Origin: Tragulus kanchil
Lineage: Eukaryota > Chordata > Mammalia > Artiodactyla > Tragulidae
Assembly (NCBI GenBank): GCA_022376925.1
Contig: JAIOJX010000004.1
Coordinates: 1,178,001 to 1,242,000 of the forward strand
DNA length: 64,000 bases
Direction of reading: 5' to 3'
Position 1 is the stretch's first letter, and every line of letters starts with the position of its first letter. The position numbers were made by a program, and so were the translations under genes. The notes under the pieces are model-generated. The model made no database searches, was not told the DNA's origin, and saw only the letters and a program-made list of their open reading frames with translations. Shown piece after piece: positions 1 to 11,875 of this stretch.

Positions 1-72
1 GGCCAGGGATCAAACTGGCGCCCCTTGAACTGCAAGGTGGACTCTCTATCTACTGGACCACCAGGGAAGCCC
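1..72 (-). mobile_element. tRNA-derived SINE, partial, antisense
   Basis: Read on the minus strand this is the tRNA-like head of the ruminant SINE that recurs through the window: it ends with the complement of the usual opening gcttccctggtggtcc and carries a degenerate B box. The rest of the element lies before base 1. It is the same subfamily as the complete copies at 9008, 22326, 36313 and 53790. Confidence 0.8.
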
Positions 73-753
73 TATTTCTGACACAAAATTTTGAGAATTT
101 AAGAACATATCACTTATATGGGCTAGGCTGATATTTACTGAATACTGAATACAGTCTAGCATCATTTACTAGCCTAACCACTCATAATAATATCACCTTC
201 TCAGTTCAGGGTCCTTTTCCTCATACTCCATTCTTAAACTAAAAGAGCAATCATAGTATTCCTATCTTTGCTGAGTGATGGAACCTGAATATTCTGATTC
301 AAAGTCAAGAACCCCATGTCAGTTGGAACACACTAAGAACTGAAGTAAAATTCAGATTTTCCCCCAAACAATTGATTTTCATTATAGAAAGTAGTCATGT
401 CACAACATGTAGTATAGAATTACTATTTTTATGTAACCTTAAAGTTGGGATGAATTTTTCTATCTCAAAATCAAAAGGTGTTCCATAGTTTTATATATAC
501 ATAGTTCCATACTTTTACATAGTAAGATATGATTTAGCATAATTTTTCTAGAACCAGAGATAAACCTGGCATAACAAAGTTTTGCTATGAAACAGTATTC
601 ACCTCTTTAAGCGTCAAACTTGGTTCTATAAAAAGAATTTTAGATTTAAATCATTAGTAAGTGCAGTCAATAGAGAATAATGGTCAAGCGCACTGGCTTT
701 AGAGTTAGATAGAATTCTGTTGGTTCTCAGCTTTGTCACTATGTGACTTGGAT
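73..753. other. AT-rich stretch with no recognised feature
   Basis: I see no open frame, splice-like exon or repeat family that I can name here. The sequence is AT-rich and looks like decayed intergenic or intronic DNA. Confidence 0.5.
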
Positions 754-759
754 GTGTAT

Positions 760-973
760 GTGTGTGTATGTATTTAGTTGCAATTGTGTCCAACTCTTTG
801 TGACCTTATGGATTGTAGCCTGCCAGGTTCCTCTGTACATGGGATTTTCCAGGCAAGAATACTGGAATCAGTTACCATGGCCTCCTCCAGGGTATCTTCC
901 TGACTGAGGGATCAAACCCAGGTCTCCTGCATTGCACGTGGATTCTTTAACAGCTGAGCCACCAGGGAAGCCC
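760..973 (-). mobile_element. Bov-tA SINE, antisense
   Basis: The block reads on the minus strand as a tRNA-Glu-like head (gcttccctggtggctcag type) followed by the Bov-A body. The body shows the complements of ccatggacagaggagcctgg and of the gtcggacacgac type ending. Bov-tA is a ruminant family, so this helps to place the organism. Part of it is repeated at about 1914-2072 by the first tandem duplication. Confidence 0.85.
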
Positions 974-1093
974 AAGAATAGTGGAGTAGGTAGCCTATCA
1001 CTTCTTCAGGGGATCTTCTCAACCCAGGAACTGAACCAGGGTCTCCTGCAATGCAGGCAGATTCTTTACCAGCTAAACTACCAGGGAAGTCCA
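974..1093 (-). mobile_element. Second Bov-tA head, antisense, truncated
   Basis: Directly after the previous SINE comes another antisense tRNA-like head (complement of ggacttccctggtagtttag, with a recognisable B-box region) and the first part of a body, but no full Bov-A half. It is either a nested or tandem insertion or a tRNA dimer. It is repeated at about 2073-2192. Confidence 0.7.
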
Positions 1094-1163
1094 CATGACT
1101 AGGATAAATCACTTTAACTTTCTTAACCTCAGTCTTCTCATTTCTATCTTAAGAAGTTTTATA

Positions 1164-1488
1164 TGACTTCCCTGATGGTCCAGTGGGTAGAGTCCGTCTT
1201 GCAGTACAAGGGGCAAATGGTTCCATCCCTAGCCCCGGAAGATCCCACATGCCGTGGAGCAGGGCTGGACCCCATGTGTCCAATTAGGAGCCAGCACTCT
1301 GGAGCGCGTGCATTCAGAGCCAATACTCTGCAACGGAGAGAGGCCACTACAATGGTAGGTCCACACAGGCCAGAGTAAAGATGGATGAAAATAAATTTTT
1401 AAAAAAAGAAGCCAAAACTAAAAAAAAATATATGAGAATAGCTGCTGTGACGTGAAAAAAAAATCAAACTATAATAAAAAAAAAAAAA
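1164..1488 (+). mobile_element. tRNA-derived SINE, older copy, with target duplication
   Basis: The element opens gacttccctgatggtccag, has a tRNA-like head and a body ending caaagatggatgaaaat in related copies, and finishes in a long A-rich tail. Flanking direct repeats aagaagttttat (about 1151-1162) and aagaagttatac (about 1488-1499) look like a diverged target-site duplication. It has more mismatches to the other copies than most and so is probably older. A second copy at 2262-2588 comes from the tandem duplication. Confidence 0.8.
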
Positions 1489-3005
1489 AGAAGTTATACT
1501 ACATACCTGTTTGAATTGCTATAAATGTGCTTAAATGCTATAATTTTTGCAAAGGGCCTTTTTGCATAGCCCTTCCTATATAATAAGAATTCCAAGATGT
1601 TTAGCTAGTATTATTATAAAATGTCTTGTTTCTTGACTTATTCACCAGAGGATGAAGAACATGATTTAAATTTTCATTTTGATTCAGACTGAAAATTATT
1701 AATATATTTCAGAGAATATATATATGTGGTAATAAAAAGTGACATCAGTTCTCTTTGTGATTAAGTCTTATAAGTAAATGAGAATAATATATTAACATAA
1801 AAGCTAACAATGTATATTTTGAAGTCACAAACATTGGTCCAAGTAATAGATTCATCAATTAATACCTGTATGGTCTTAGAAATTTTATTTAACTTTCTCT
1901 GTTTGGATTTAGCTGCCAGGTTCCTCTGTACATGGGACCTAGGTTTCCAGGCCAAGAATACTGGAATCAGTTACCATGGCCTCCTCCAGGGTATCTTCCT
2001 GACTGAGGGATCAAACCCAGGTCTCCTGCATTGCACGTGGATTCTTTAACAGCTGAGCCACCAGGGAAGCCCAAGAATAGTGGAGTAGGTAGCCTATCAC
2101 TTCTTCAGGGGATCTTCTCAACCCAGGAACTGAACCAGGGTCTCCTGCAATGCAGGCAGATTCTTTACCAGCTAAACTACCAGGGAAGTCCACATGACTA
2201 GGATAAATCACTTTAACTTTCTTAACCTCAGTCTTCTCATTTCTATCTTAAGAAGTTTTATATGACTTCCCTGATGGTCCAGTGGGTAGAGTCCGTCTTG
2301 CAGTACAAGGGGCAAATGGTTCCATCCCTAGCCCCGGAAGATCCCACATGCCGTGGAGCAGGGCTGGACCCCATGTGTCCAATTAGGAGCCAGCACTCTG
2401 GAGCGCGTGCATTCAGAGCCAATACTCTGCAACGGAGAGAGGCCACTACAATGGTAGGTCCACACAGGCCAGAGTAAAGATGGATGAAAATAAATTTTTA
2501 AAAAAAGAAGCCAAAACTAAAAAAAAATATATGAGAATAGCTGCTGTGACGTGAAAAAAAAATCAAACTATAATAAAAAAAAAAAAAAGAAGTTATACTA
2601 CATACCTGTTTGAATTGCTATAAATGTGCTTAAATGCTATAATTTTTGCAAAGGGCCTTTTTGCATAGCCCTTCCTATATAATAAGAATTCCAAGATGTT
2701 TAGCTAGTATTATTATAAAATGTCTTGTTTCTTGATTTATTCACCAGAGGATGAAGAACATGATTTAAATTTTCATTTTGATTCAGACTGAAAATTATTA
2801 ATATATTTCAGAGAATATATATATGTGGTAATAAAAAGTGACATCAGTTCTCTTTGTGATTAAGTCTTATAAGTAAATGAGAATAATATATTAACATAAA
2901 AGCTAACAATGTATATTTTGAAGTCACAAACATTGGTCCAAGTAATAGATTCATCAATTAATACCTGTATGGTCTTAGAAATTTTATTTAACTTTCTCTG
3001 TTTGG

Positions 3006-3945
3006 CCCTCCCTTTCTGAAGGAAATACTGATGATTATTTCTCAGTCAGTCTTCTATAAAACCAGGTACAGAATTTGTTGTTCTCAACCCTCCATACTTA
3101 ATGTTTTAGTTTTCAGGAAATACCATAATTCCTGTCTCTACTATAGTCTATGGCTTTCCTTGGCCAGTATCATGTCTTACTTCACTCCAGCATTCATCCT
3201 AATACCTAAAAAACTATACAGACATAACATATGGCAGCAGAATAAATAAACGCCAAATGTAGACCAAGAGAAAGAAGATGAGTTTAATTCTAGATAGCCA
3301 ATAGGTTGAAGGTACTGTAGAATATTCAGGGAGAAGTGTTCAAAAATAATTAGAAATTCAGAATGGGAACCCTTGGATAGTAAGAGAAACAGATGAATAT
3401 TTTATGTCATCTGGATGTATAACTAAAGTCATAGCTAAATATAACATTATACCCAAACTATTTGTAATACATTATACTATAAACTAAACATGTATGACTG
3501 CTTTCATTTTTCATCACTGCAAATGCACAAAGTTTGTGTGATTGTCTCCTGTTCACAGACAAAGAACAGGGCTATGTGTAGTTTTGTAATTCAGAGGTTC
3601 ATTTCCTTCATATATTTCATAGGAGATAGTCAGGGACCAGGTTTTTGTAAAGTCAGACTTAACTGAAAAAGCTAAAGGCATGAAATCAGAAATAGCTCAC
3701 AACAGTTAATATATAGTATCAAAAATATAAAAATATCTTCTTTATAAGAAACAGCCACCAGGAGGAGTAACTATATATCAAAAGTGATGAACCTGTAGGC
3801 AAAGCCTATTCCAAAAATTAATATTTTTTACCCCAGATTTAAATATATAAACAGCTTTTTCCCCCATTATATTTAAGTTTTATAAACCTCACTTGAAAGA
3901 TGTTTCAGGGTATTTAATCTGTTACACATTTGCTCTAAAGAACAG
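3006..3945. other. No recognised feature
   Basis: Single-copy AT-rich DNA between two duplications. The longest plus-strand frame (3031-3249, 72 codons) has no motif or composition that suggests a protein. I name no gene or repeat here. Confidence 0.5.
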
Positions 3946-6143
3946 TATTTTGTTGATGTATAGGATTTTTGGATCTAGTATGTTCTTTTCTCACAGCATA
4001 AGCTGTGCCAGAGAATCATAAAATATCCCACCCACTCAGTTACTGCTTAAATTCTCTCACCAAGAAGTCACCAGGTGGCCCGCCCAGGCACATTGAATAC
4101 TTCTACTGGCAGGTAACTCACTCCCAGTTACCTTGCACAATACATTCCTGGAAATGCTGACAGCTAAAATGAGGTCATGTCTTTTGTTGTATACATTTAA
4201 AATTGACAAATGGTTCAAATGTTTTGCTAAACTTAAAACAGTTCTATTGTTCTAAAAACCCCAAAGGAGATTGAAGAATAAATTACATGGTCTAAAACAG
4301 TCTAATAATTCCAAAGCAATCATCAAAGAATCCATTAATAATATCAAAAGAAATATAGGACAAAATTACAATTGACCTTAAGACATATATACTTCATTTT
4401 AATTATTTCCAAAATGTATTATGTATTAAGGAAAACAAGCATAAAATATTTCTGGCTGTTTATTTAGGTTTCCTCATCCCCTGCCAATTTTTTTTTTAAA
4501 AAATCCAGAATGAAAGTCTACAAGGTATTTTGACTTTTTAAAAAACAAATATTAATGAAATAATGATTTAAAGGATATTGAATGTGCTAAACTTTAACAG
4601 ATTTTTCTTTACTGTATTACATAAGTCACTATGATATTCTTGGACTGCAGTCTTCCCATCAAAACTGTGGGCAGTAGGAATAAGTTTCTTAAATCATAAT
4701 GGTGAAGTTTGCTTCTAAAAAAATACTTACACGTTCAATATGAATAACTTGTCTTTATTACCTCTCTATGAAGCAAGTAAAAATAAACCTGAACTTTTAC
4801 AGCTGGGCAAGTTCTGAAATAAAATTTTTACAGTGCATTCTAAGCACAAGAAACCATTATTTCCCAAGAAAAGGATGTCATATTTTGGGCACCACAATAA
4901 ATGTAGTTGTGCTTCTAAGTAAAATAGACCTAAAGTAAATTCTTTCTAAAACTTTTGGTATGGAAATGAAGTCTTTAGGATTTATTTTAGTTACAATTAA
5001 TGGCTAATAGCTAACAAACCCTTTTTGGTTTTTGGAAAATGAATGTGGACTCTTCACTAAAACCTAAAAAATTAAACAATATTTTGTTGATGTATAGGAT
5101 TTTTGGATCTAGTATGTTCTTTTCTCACAGCATAAGCTGTGCCAGAGAATCATAAAATATCCCACCCACTCAGTTACTGCTTAAATTCTCTCACCAAGAA
5201 GTCACCAGGTGGCCGCCCAGGCACATTGAATACTTCTACTGGCAGGTAACTCACTCCCAGTTACCTTGCACAATACATTCCTGGAAATGCTGACAGCTAA
5301 AATGAGGTCATGTCTTTTGTTGTATACATTTAAAATTGACAAATGGTTCAAATGTTTTGCTAAACTTAAAACAGTTCTATTGTTCTAAAAACCCCAAAGG
5401 AGATTGAAGAATAAATTACATGGTCTAAAACAGTCTAATAATTCCAAAGCAATCATCAAAGAATCCATTAATAATATCAAAAGAAATATAGGACAAAATT
5501 ACAATTGACCTTAAGACATATATACTTCATTTTAATTATTTCCAAAATGTATTATGTATTAAGGAAAACAAGCATAAAATATTTCTGGCTGTTTATTTAG
5601 GTTTCCTCATCCCCTGCCAATTTTTTTTTTAAAAAATCCAGAATGAAAGTCTACAAGGTATTTTGACTTTTTAAAAAACAAATATTAATGAAATAATGAT
5701 TTAAAGGATATTGAATGTGCTAAACTTTAACAGATTTTTCTTTACTGTATTACATAAGTCACTATGATATTCTTGGACTGCAGTCTTCCCATCAAAACTG
5801 TGGGCAGTAGGAATAAGTTTCTTAAATCATAATGGTGAAGTTTGCTTCTAAAAAAATACTTACACGTTCAATATGAATAACTTGTCTTTATTACCTCTCT
5901 ATGAAGCAAGTAAAAATAAACCTGAACTTTTACAGCTGGGCAAGTTCTGAAATAAAATTTTTACAGTGCATTCTAAGCACAAGAAACCATTATTTCCCAA
6001 GAAAAGGATGTCATATTTTGGGCACCACAATAAATGTAGTTGTGCTTCTAAGTAAAATAGACCTAAAGTAAATTCTTTCTAAAACTTTTGGTATGGAAAT
6101 GAAGTCTTTAGGATTTATTTTAGTTACAATTAATGGCTAATAG
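3946..6143. repeat. Tandem duplication 2 (unit about 1.06 kb, long linker)
   Basis: Bases 3946-5010 recur at 5080-6143, offset about 1133. Copy 1 has cc where copy 2 has c near 4080/5213. The joint (5011-5079) contains a stretch that also occurs near 6274-6313, beyond the end of copy 2. Copy 1 therefore seems to carry a collapsed version of the downstream sequence. The contents are AT-rich with no named repeat. Confidence 0.93.
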
Positions 6144-6923
6144 ACCATAATGGTGTCTCTTTGTACTAGACTTTTTTTCCTTGCCAAAAATTGGAATTAA
6201 TAGCTCAAAGGGTCTACGACACATGCTTTTTTATAACCCAGGCCAAGAAAATAAACCCTATGTTTTATTTGGTTGATGTGGACTCTTCACTAAAACCTAA
6301 AAAAATTAAACAATTCATGAGAAGATTGTAACCTTGACTTCTGATACCTGGAAAATGTACTTTTACCAGAAGCTGCAGGTATCCTTTCAAGTATAACATT
6401 GAGACCTGCCCTAGATTAGGATTCTCTCTAAGCATTCCCCTCATCCCAAATAGACTAGGATGAAGATCTAGGAAATAAATCCATATAAAGTTATGCATAT
6501 TCTAATGGGTGAGTTTCTGTCCTTCCATTACTGTATTTTATCCCTAAGGCCAGACCTGAAATATCTTATACCATTATTTAATCACATGATCTTTGACGAG
6601 TGTTCTATGGAGGATCTGGATTATTAACGTTAAAGTGAAATGGTCATTACCAAATGAAAGGCCAATTTTACTTCCCATGATCACAACCACAGCCATATCT
6701 GTTATCCGTGAGCAGTGCATTAATTAGTTCAACAGTTACCAGCTAGCTGAGTATCCACAGCAAAATGCCTTAATCATCTTTGAAATCTATTCATCTATCA
6801 TTAATTAATCAATCATTGAATTCCTAAATGCATGGTATTATGCTAGGCTCTAGGGGTAGCATAGTGTACAGAAATCACAGAGAATATTCCAGTAACATTG
6901 GGACTGGAATGAAAACTGACCTT
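6144..6923. other. No recognised feature
   Basis: Single-copy AT-rich DNA. There is a short minus-strand frame at 6265-6498 with no recognisable motif. I see nothing that supports a gene. Confidence 0.5.
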
Positions 6924-7137
6924 TTTTCAGTCTTGTGACACTGGTGAGTTTTCCAAATTTGCTGGCATATGAGTGCAGCATATTAACAGCATCATCTTTT
7001 AGGATTTCAAATAGTTAATCTGAAGTTCCATCACCTCTACTAGCTTTGTTCATTGTAGTTAAGCTTCCTAAAGACCCACTTAACTTTACACTCCAGGATC
7101 ACACTCCGGGATCACATACATTCCAGGATTACATTTC

Positions 7138-7903
7138 CAATCCCAAAGAAATATAATGTCAAAAAATGTTCAAATTACCATATAACTGCACTCATTTCAC
7201 ATGCAAGAAGATTATGTGTAAAATTCTTCAAGCTAGGCTTCAGCAATATATAAACAGAGAACTTCCAGATGTACAAGCTGGATTTAGAAAAGGCAGCGGA
7301 AACAGAGATCTAAGTGTCATATGCTGAATCATAGAAAAAGCAAGGGAACTAAAAAAAAAAGTTGCTTCATTGATGACACTAAAGCCTTTGATTGTGTGGA
7401 TCACAACAAATTGTGGAATATTCCTAAAGAGATGAGAATACCAGACCACACTATCTGCCTCCTGAGAAACATGTAGCAGGTCAATATGCAACAGTTAAAA
7501 CTGGACATGGAACAATGGACTGGTTCAAAATGGGGAAAGGACTATGACAAGGCTGTCTATTATCACATTGCTTATTTAACTTATATGCAGAATACATCAT
7601 ACGAAATGCTGGGCTGGATGACTCACAAGGTGAATCAAGATGGCCAGGAGAAACATCAACAACCTCAGATATGCAGATAATACCACCTTTTAAAAAAAAT
7701 ATATTTTTTTAATTGAAGGATAACTGCTTTACAAAATTTTGTTGCATTTTGCCAAACATCAACATGAATCAGCCATACGTATACATACGTCCCCTCCCTC
7801 TTGATGATACCACTTTAATGGTAGAAAGTGAAGGAGAACTAAAGAGCCTCTTGATAAAGGTAAAAGAGGAGAGTAAAAAGGTTGACTTAAACTCAACATA
7901 CAG
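7138..7903 (+). mobile_element. BovB (RTE) LINE, reverse-transcriptase region, copy 1
   Basis: The block matches the BovB reverse-transcriptase region. Signs on the plus strand include residues like LQARLQQY, PDVQAGFRKG and CFIDxxKAFDCVDHxKLW, and the peptide YHIAYLTYMQNTSYEMLGW, a decayed form of the conserved region after the catalytic site. It is interrupted at 7686-7800 by a short antisense L1 piece. Frameshifts and stops show that it is dead. BovB is known in ruminants and squamates, which supports a ruminant source. It continues at 11876. Confidence 0.88.
7686..7800 (-). mobile_element. Short antisense L1 3' piece inside BovB
   Basis: A T-rich start followed by aattgaaggataactgcttt and catgaatcagccatacgtat, with ccctccctcttga at the end, resembles the reverse complement of a LINE-1 3' region. 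It interrupts BovB. The flanks gataatacca (before) and gatgatacca (after) look like a target duplication. A second copy lies at about 8790-8904. Confidence 0.6.
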
Positions 7904-8024
7904 GGCTTCCCTGGTAGTCCAGTGGATAAGGACACCACCTTGCAGTGCAAGGCACCGGTTCAATCCCTTGCCTGGGAAGATCCCATGCCGTGGAACAACT
8001 GGACCTACGTCCACCTACAGAGCC
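7904..8024 (+). mobile_element. SINE cut off by the duplication joint
   Basis: This is the first 120 bases of the SINE that is complete at 9008-9270. It stops abruptly in the body at the joint of tandem duplication 3. The truncation belongs to the duplication and is not a separate insertion. Confidence 0.85.
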
Positions 8025-8240
8025 ATTTTTCAGTCTTGTGACACTGGTGAGTTTTCCAAATTTGCTGGCATATGAGTGCAGCATATTAACAGCATCATCT
8101 TTTAGGATTTCAAATAGTTAATCTGAAGTTCCATCACCTCTACTAGCTTTGTTCATTGTAGTTAAGCTTCCTAAAGACCCACTTAACTTTACACTCCAGG
8201 ATCACACTCCGGGATCACATACATTCCAGGATTACATTTC

Positions 8241-9007
8241 CAATCCCAAAGAAATATAATGTCAAAAAATGTTCAAATTACCATATAACTGCACTCATTT
8301 CACATGCAAGAAGATTATGTGTAAAATTCTTCAAGCTAGGCTTCAGCAATATATAAACAGAGAACTTCCAGATGTACAAGCTGGATTTAGAAAAGGCAGC
8401 GGAAACAGAGATCTAAGTGTCATATGCTGAATCATAGAAAAAGCAAGGGAATTAAAAAAAAAAAATTGCTTCATTGATGACACTAAAGCCTTTGATTGTG
8501 TGGATCACAACAAATTGTGGAATATTCCTAAAGAGATGAGAATACCAGACCACACTATCTGCCTCCTGAGAAACATGTAGCAGGTCAATATGCAACAGTT
8601 AAAACTGGACATGGAACAATGGACTGGTTCAAAATGGGGAAAGGACTATGACAAGGCTGTCTATTATCACATTGCTTATTTAACTTATATGCAGAATACA
8701 TCATACGAAATGCTGGGCTGGATGACTCACAAGGTGAATCAAGATGGCCAGGAGAAACATCAACAACCTCAGATATGCAGATAATACCACCTTTTAAAAA
8801 AAATATATTTTTTTAATTGAAGGATAACTGCTTTACAAAATTTTGTTGCATTTTGCCAAACATCAACATGAATCAGCCATACGTATACATACGTCCCCTC
8901 CCTCTTGATGATACCACTTTAATGGTAGAAAGTGAAGGAGAACTAAAGAGCCTCTTGATAAAGGTAAAAGAGGAGAGTAAAAAGGTTGACTTAAACTCAA
9001 CATACAG
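8241..9007 (+). mobile_element. BovB LINE, reverse-transcriptase region, copy 2
   Basis: This is the second copy of the segment at 7138-7903, including its L1 insertion, produced by tandem duplication 3. It ends in aactcaacatacag (8994-9007), the left target duplication of the following SINE. Confidence 0.88.
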
Positions 9008-9270
9008 GGCTTCCCTGGTAGTCCAGTGGATAAGGACACCACCTTGCAGTGCAAGGGGCACCGGTTCAATCCCTTGCCTGGGAAGATCCCATGCGCCGTG
9101 GAACAACTGGACCTATGCGTCCACCTACAGAGCCAGAGCTCTGGAGCGCATGCACCCAGAGCTGGTACTCTGCAACAAGAGAGGCCACTGCAATGGGAGG
9201 CCCACACTGGCCAAAGAATAAAGATAAATAAATGAAGGATCAATAGAAGTGGTCAAAAAAAAAAAAAAAA
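9008..9270 (+). mobile_element. tRNA-derived SINE in BovB, complete, with target duplication
   Basis: The element runs from ggcttccctggtagtccag through the tRNA-like head (A-box and B-box-like ggttcaatccc) to the body ending caaagaataaagataaataaatg, then an A-run. It is flanked by aactcaacatacag (8994-9007) and aactcaacgtacag (9271-9284), a 14-bp target duplication. The target tta/aactcaac fits L1 endonuclease preference, so L1 probably supplied the machinery. Confidence 0.9.
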
Positions 9271-9284
9271 AACTCAACGTACAG

Positions 9285-10701
9285 ATTTCTGGTGCCCAGC
9301 TGACTGGGACAGGGTGGAATTAGGGGTGGCATACAATGAGGCCTCTGGCATGTCTGCTGTCAACCAAGAGTGAGTTGTTGGAGGGACTTGGCCGGGGCTC
9401 AGATGGTACCTGTGTCAACCTGTTACGATGATATCTTGCACCAACCTGGCTACTGAAATCCCCAGTAGCAGAGTGAAATACTCCAGACTCTCTAGTACAG
9501 ACAATGGCTACATTGACCTTCAGTGTAAGAAAAGTCCTCCTAAGATCTCACATAAGGCCACACTGTACCTGCTACAGTGCTGTTTTTAATTGATGCCTTT
9601 CTCATTACCATAAGCTCCCTCCTGCTGGAAAGATATATCAGCAAAGTGGGAGCAAATCACCATTCCTGTCCTGATCAATGGCATCCTGGTGTCCCTGCCA
9701 GGATTTTACCACCTGTGCATTGCCTACTATGCATCCAAAGGCTGTGGGGGATACTCCTACAATGACATTTCAGACTTTGACGACTAGCACCCACACTAGT
9801 CCTGAAAATACAGTCACACACAGATGGAACTGAGCCCAGCTTTAAAACACTAAGCAGGAACTATGGCTAAGGGTCAACGAGGTCTACAGTTTGTATATGT
9901 TTGACAAAACAGTGGCCAGATTTTATGGATCCATCCTAAAAGATGTTAACCAGGCTCACAAGCAACTGTGTCATTCTCTATTTTTCATTGCCTTCTGACA
10001 AGCTTTTCCACATGACCATGTATCATAAGAGAGAACTGTAACGGAAAGTGAGAGGTGATTCTGTAGTGGAAGTCATTGCTGTCACCGCCACCCCTTTTAG
10101 AGATGAGCATTCTTTTAAATAGTCCTCATTGTCAATATGTTCTTGGGACAAATGGAAGAATGCAGTATGCCAGATTACTTATTACTAAGCAATTTATTTT
10201 GAAAATATCTAAGTATCTTATCTCTGATTTGTGTTATAGTGGAAGATCTTGGCAAAAGCAAATATCAGTGTGGTGCAATTACAGTATTTTTTACTTGCTT
10301 TCTTATTAACAACAACTAGGAATTTTTTTAAATCTCAGAGCAAATTTTCAAAATGTAAACACTTTTCTCTGTTCACCAGTCCTTGGCTAGCTTTGATCTG
10401 ACTCACTGATAGGCTGGCCAGCATATAATTTGGATCATTCCACCCTGTGTAGATTAAGATGTTCTGTATATTATACCTTTACAGACTAGATTTTTTGGCG
10501 GTTTCCTAAGGAAAAAAATGTAGACAAGTGATTATCATTTAGAGTTTATAACCCTTTTGTTTGTACCTTGTATTATCACATCATTTTGCTGAAGATTTTA
10601 AGAACTGGCGTGGATCTTTTGAGGACTAGCCTGCCTTAGTTTGATTCTGTCTCCTAGCTTGCAAAAAGTGGCTTGTAGTCAAAAGAAATTAAAATGTCAA
10701 A
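9285..10701 (+). pseudogene. TMEM230: TMEM230 processed pseudogene
   Basis: An intronless copy of TMEM230 mRNA, a small two-pass membrane protein of secretory and recycling vesicles. The start codon is at 9428 and the original stop at 9785-9787, so the coding remnant is about 120 codons, close to the usual length. Recognisable peptides are [20 protein letters not shown] near the start and [14 protein letters not shown] and [10 protein letters not shown] at the end. A frameshift near codon 45 and a compensating one near codon 75 break the frame, and there is an internal TAA. 5'UTR-like sequence precedes it and a long 3'UTR follows. The 3' part is repeated from 10702 by tandem duplication 4. 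It is inserted in BovB. Confidence 0.88.
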
Positions 10702-11863
10702 ATCTCACATAAGGCCACACTGTACCTGCTACAGTGCTGTTTTTAATTGATGCCTTTCTCATTACCATAAGCTCCCTCCTGCTGGAAAGATATATCAGCA
10801 AAGTGGGAGCAAATCACCATTCCTGTCCTGATCAATGGCATCCTGGTGTCCCTGCCAGGATTTTACCACCTGTGCATTGCCTACTATGCATCCAAAGGCT
10901 GTGGGGGATACTCCTACAATGACATTTCAGACTTTGACGACTAGCACCCACACTAGTCCTGAAAATACAGTCACACACAGATGGAACTGAGCCCAGCTTT
11001 AAAACACTAAGCAGGAACTATGGCTAAGGGTCAACGAGGTCTACAGTTTGTATATGTTTGACAAAACAGTGGCCAGATTTTATGGATCCATCCTAAAAGA
11101 TGTTAACCAGGCTCACAAGCAACTGTGTCATTCTCTATTTTTCATTGCCTTCTGACAAGCTTTTCCACATGACCATGTATCATAAGAGAGAACTGTAACG
11201 GGAAAGTGAGAGGTGATTCTGTAGTGGAAGTCATTGCTGTCACCGCCACCCCTTTTAGAGATGAGCATTCTTTTAAATAGTCCTCATTGTCAATATGTTC
11301 TTGGGACAAATGGAAGAATGCAGTATGCCAGATTACTTATTACTAAGCAATTTATTTTGAAAATATCTAAGTATCTTATCTCTGATTTGTGTTATAGTGG
11401 AAGATCTTGGCAAAAGCAAATATCAGTGTGGTGCAATTACAGTATTTTTTACTTGCTTTCTTATTAACAACAACTAGGAATTTTTTTAAATCTCAGAGCA
11501 AATTTTCAAAATGTAAACACTTTTCTCTGTTCACCAGTCCTTGGCTAGCTTTGATCTGACTCACTGATAGGCTGGCCAGCATATAATTTGGATCATTCCA
11601 CCCTGTGTAGATTAAGATGTTCTGTATATTATACCTTTACAGACTAGATTTTTTGGCGGTTTCCTAAGGAAAAAAATGTAGACAAGTGATTATCATTTAG
11701 AGTTTATAACCCTTTTGTTTGTACCTTGTATTATCACATCATTTTGCTGAAGATTTTAAGAACTGGCGTGGATCTTTTGAGGACTAGCCTGCCTTAGTTT
11801 GATTCTGTCTCCTAGCTTGCAAAAAGTGGCTTGTAGTCAAAAGAAATTAAAATGTCAAAATCT
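9545..11863. repeat. Tandem duplication 4 (unit about 1.16 kb)
   Basis: Bases 9545-10701 recur at 10702-11863, offset 1157. The joint is clean, with atct shared by both ends. Differences are slight (an extra g near 11201). Both breaks lie within the TMEM230 pseudogene, so one retrocopy appears as one and a half. Confidence 0.95.
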
Positions 11864-11875
11864 AACCAAAAAAAA
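10702..11875 (+). pseudogene. TMEM230: TMEM230 pseudogene, duplicated 3' part with poly(A) end
   Basis: A repeat of the C-terminal coding remnant (stop at 10942-10944) and 3'UTR. The end shows ATTAAA at 11846-11851 and a short A-run at about 11868-11875. BovB sequence resumes right after, so this is the true 3' end of the retrocopy. The first copy at 9285-10701 holds the 5' end. Confidence 0.85.

Larger units (their letters stand above)
821..3005. repeat. Tandem duplication 1 (unit about 1.09 kb)
   Basis: Bases 821-1905 recur at 1914-3005. The offset is 1093 and becomes 1099 after a 6-bp indel. The copies are nearly identical; one visible substitution is gactt at about 1655 versus gattt at about 2735. 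About 8 bases at the joint match neither flank. The left break lies inside a Bov-tA SINE. Confidence 0.95.
6924..9134. repeat. Tandem duplication 3 (unit about 1.10 kb)
   Basis: Bases 6924-8024 recur at 8026-9134, offset 1103-1110. The right break of copy 1 falls in the middle of a SINE, which is complete only in copy 2. Small indels separate the copies in that SINE: caaggcacc versus caaggggcacc, and atgccgtgg versus atgcgccgtgg. An A-run also differs in length near 7355/8457. Confidence 0.95.

Noticed and set aside
1164..1488. tRNA genes at the tRNA-like SINE heads (also 9008, 22326, 53790)
   Set aside because: The heads have B-box-like sequence but no cloverleaf with a proper anticodon arm, and each is followed by a SINE body and A-tail with target duplications.
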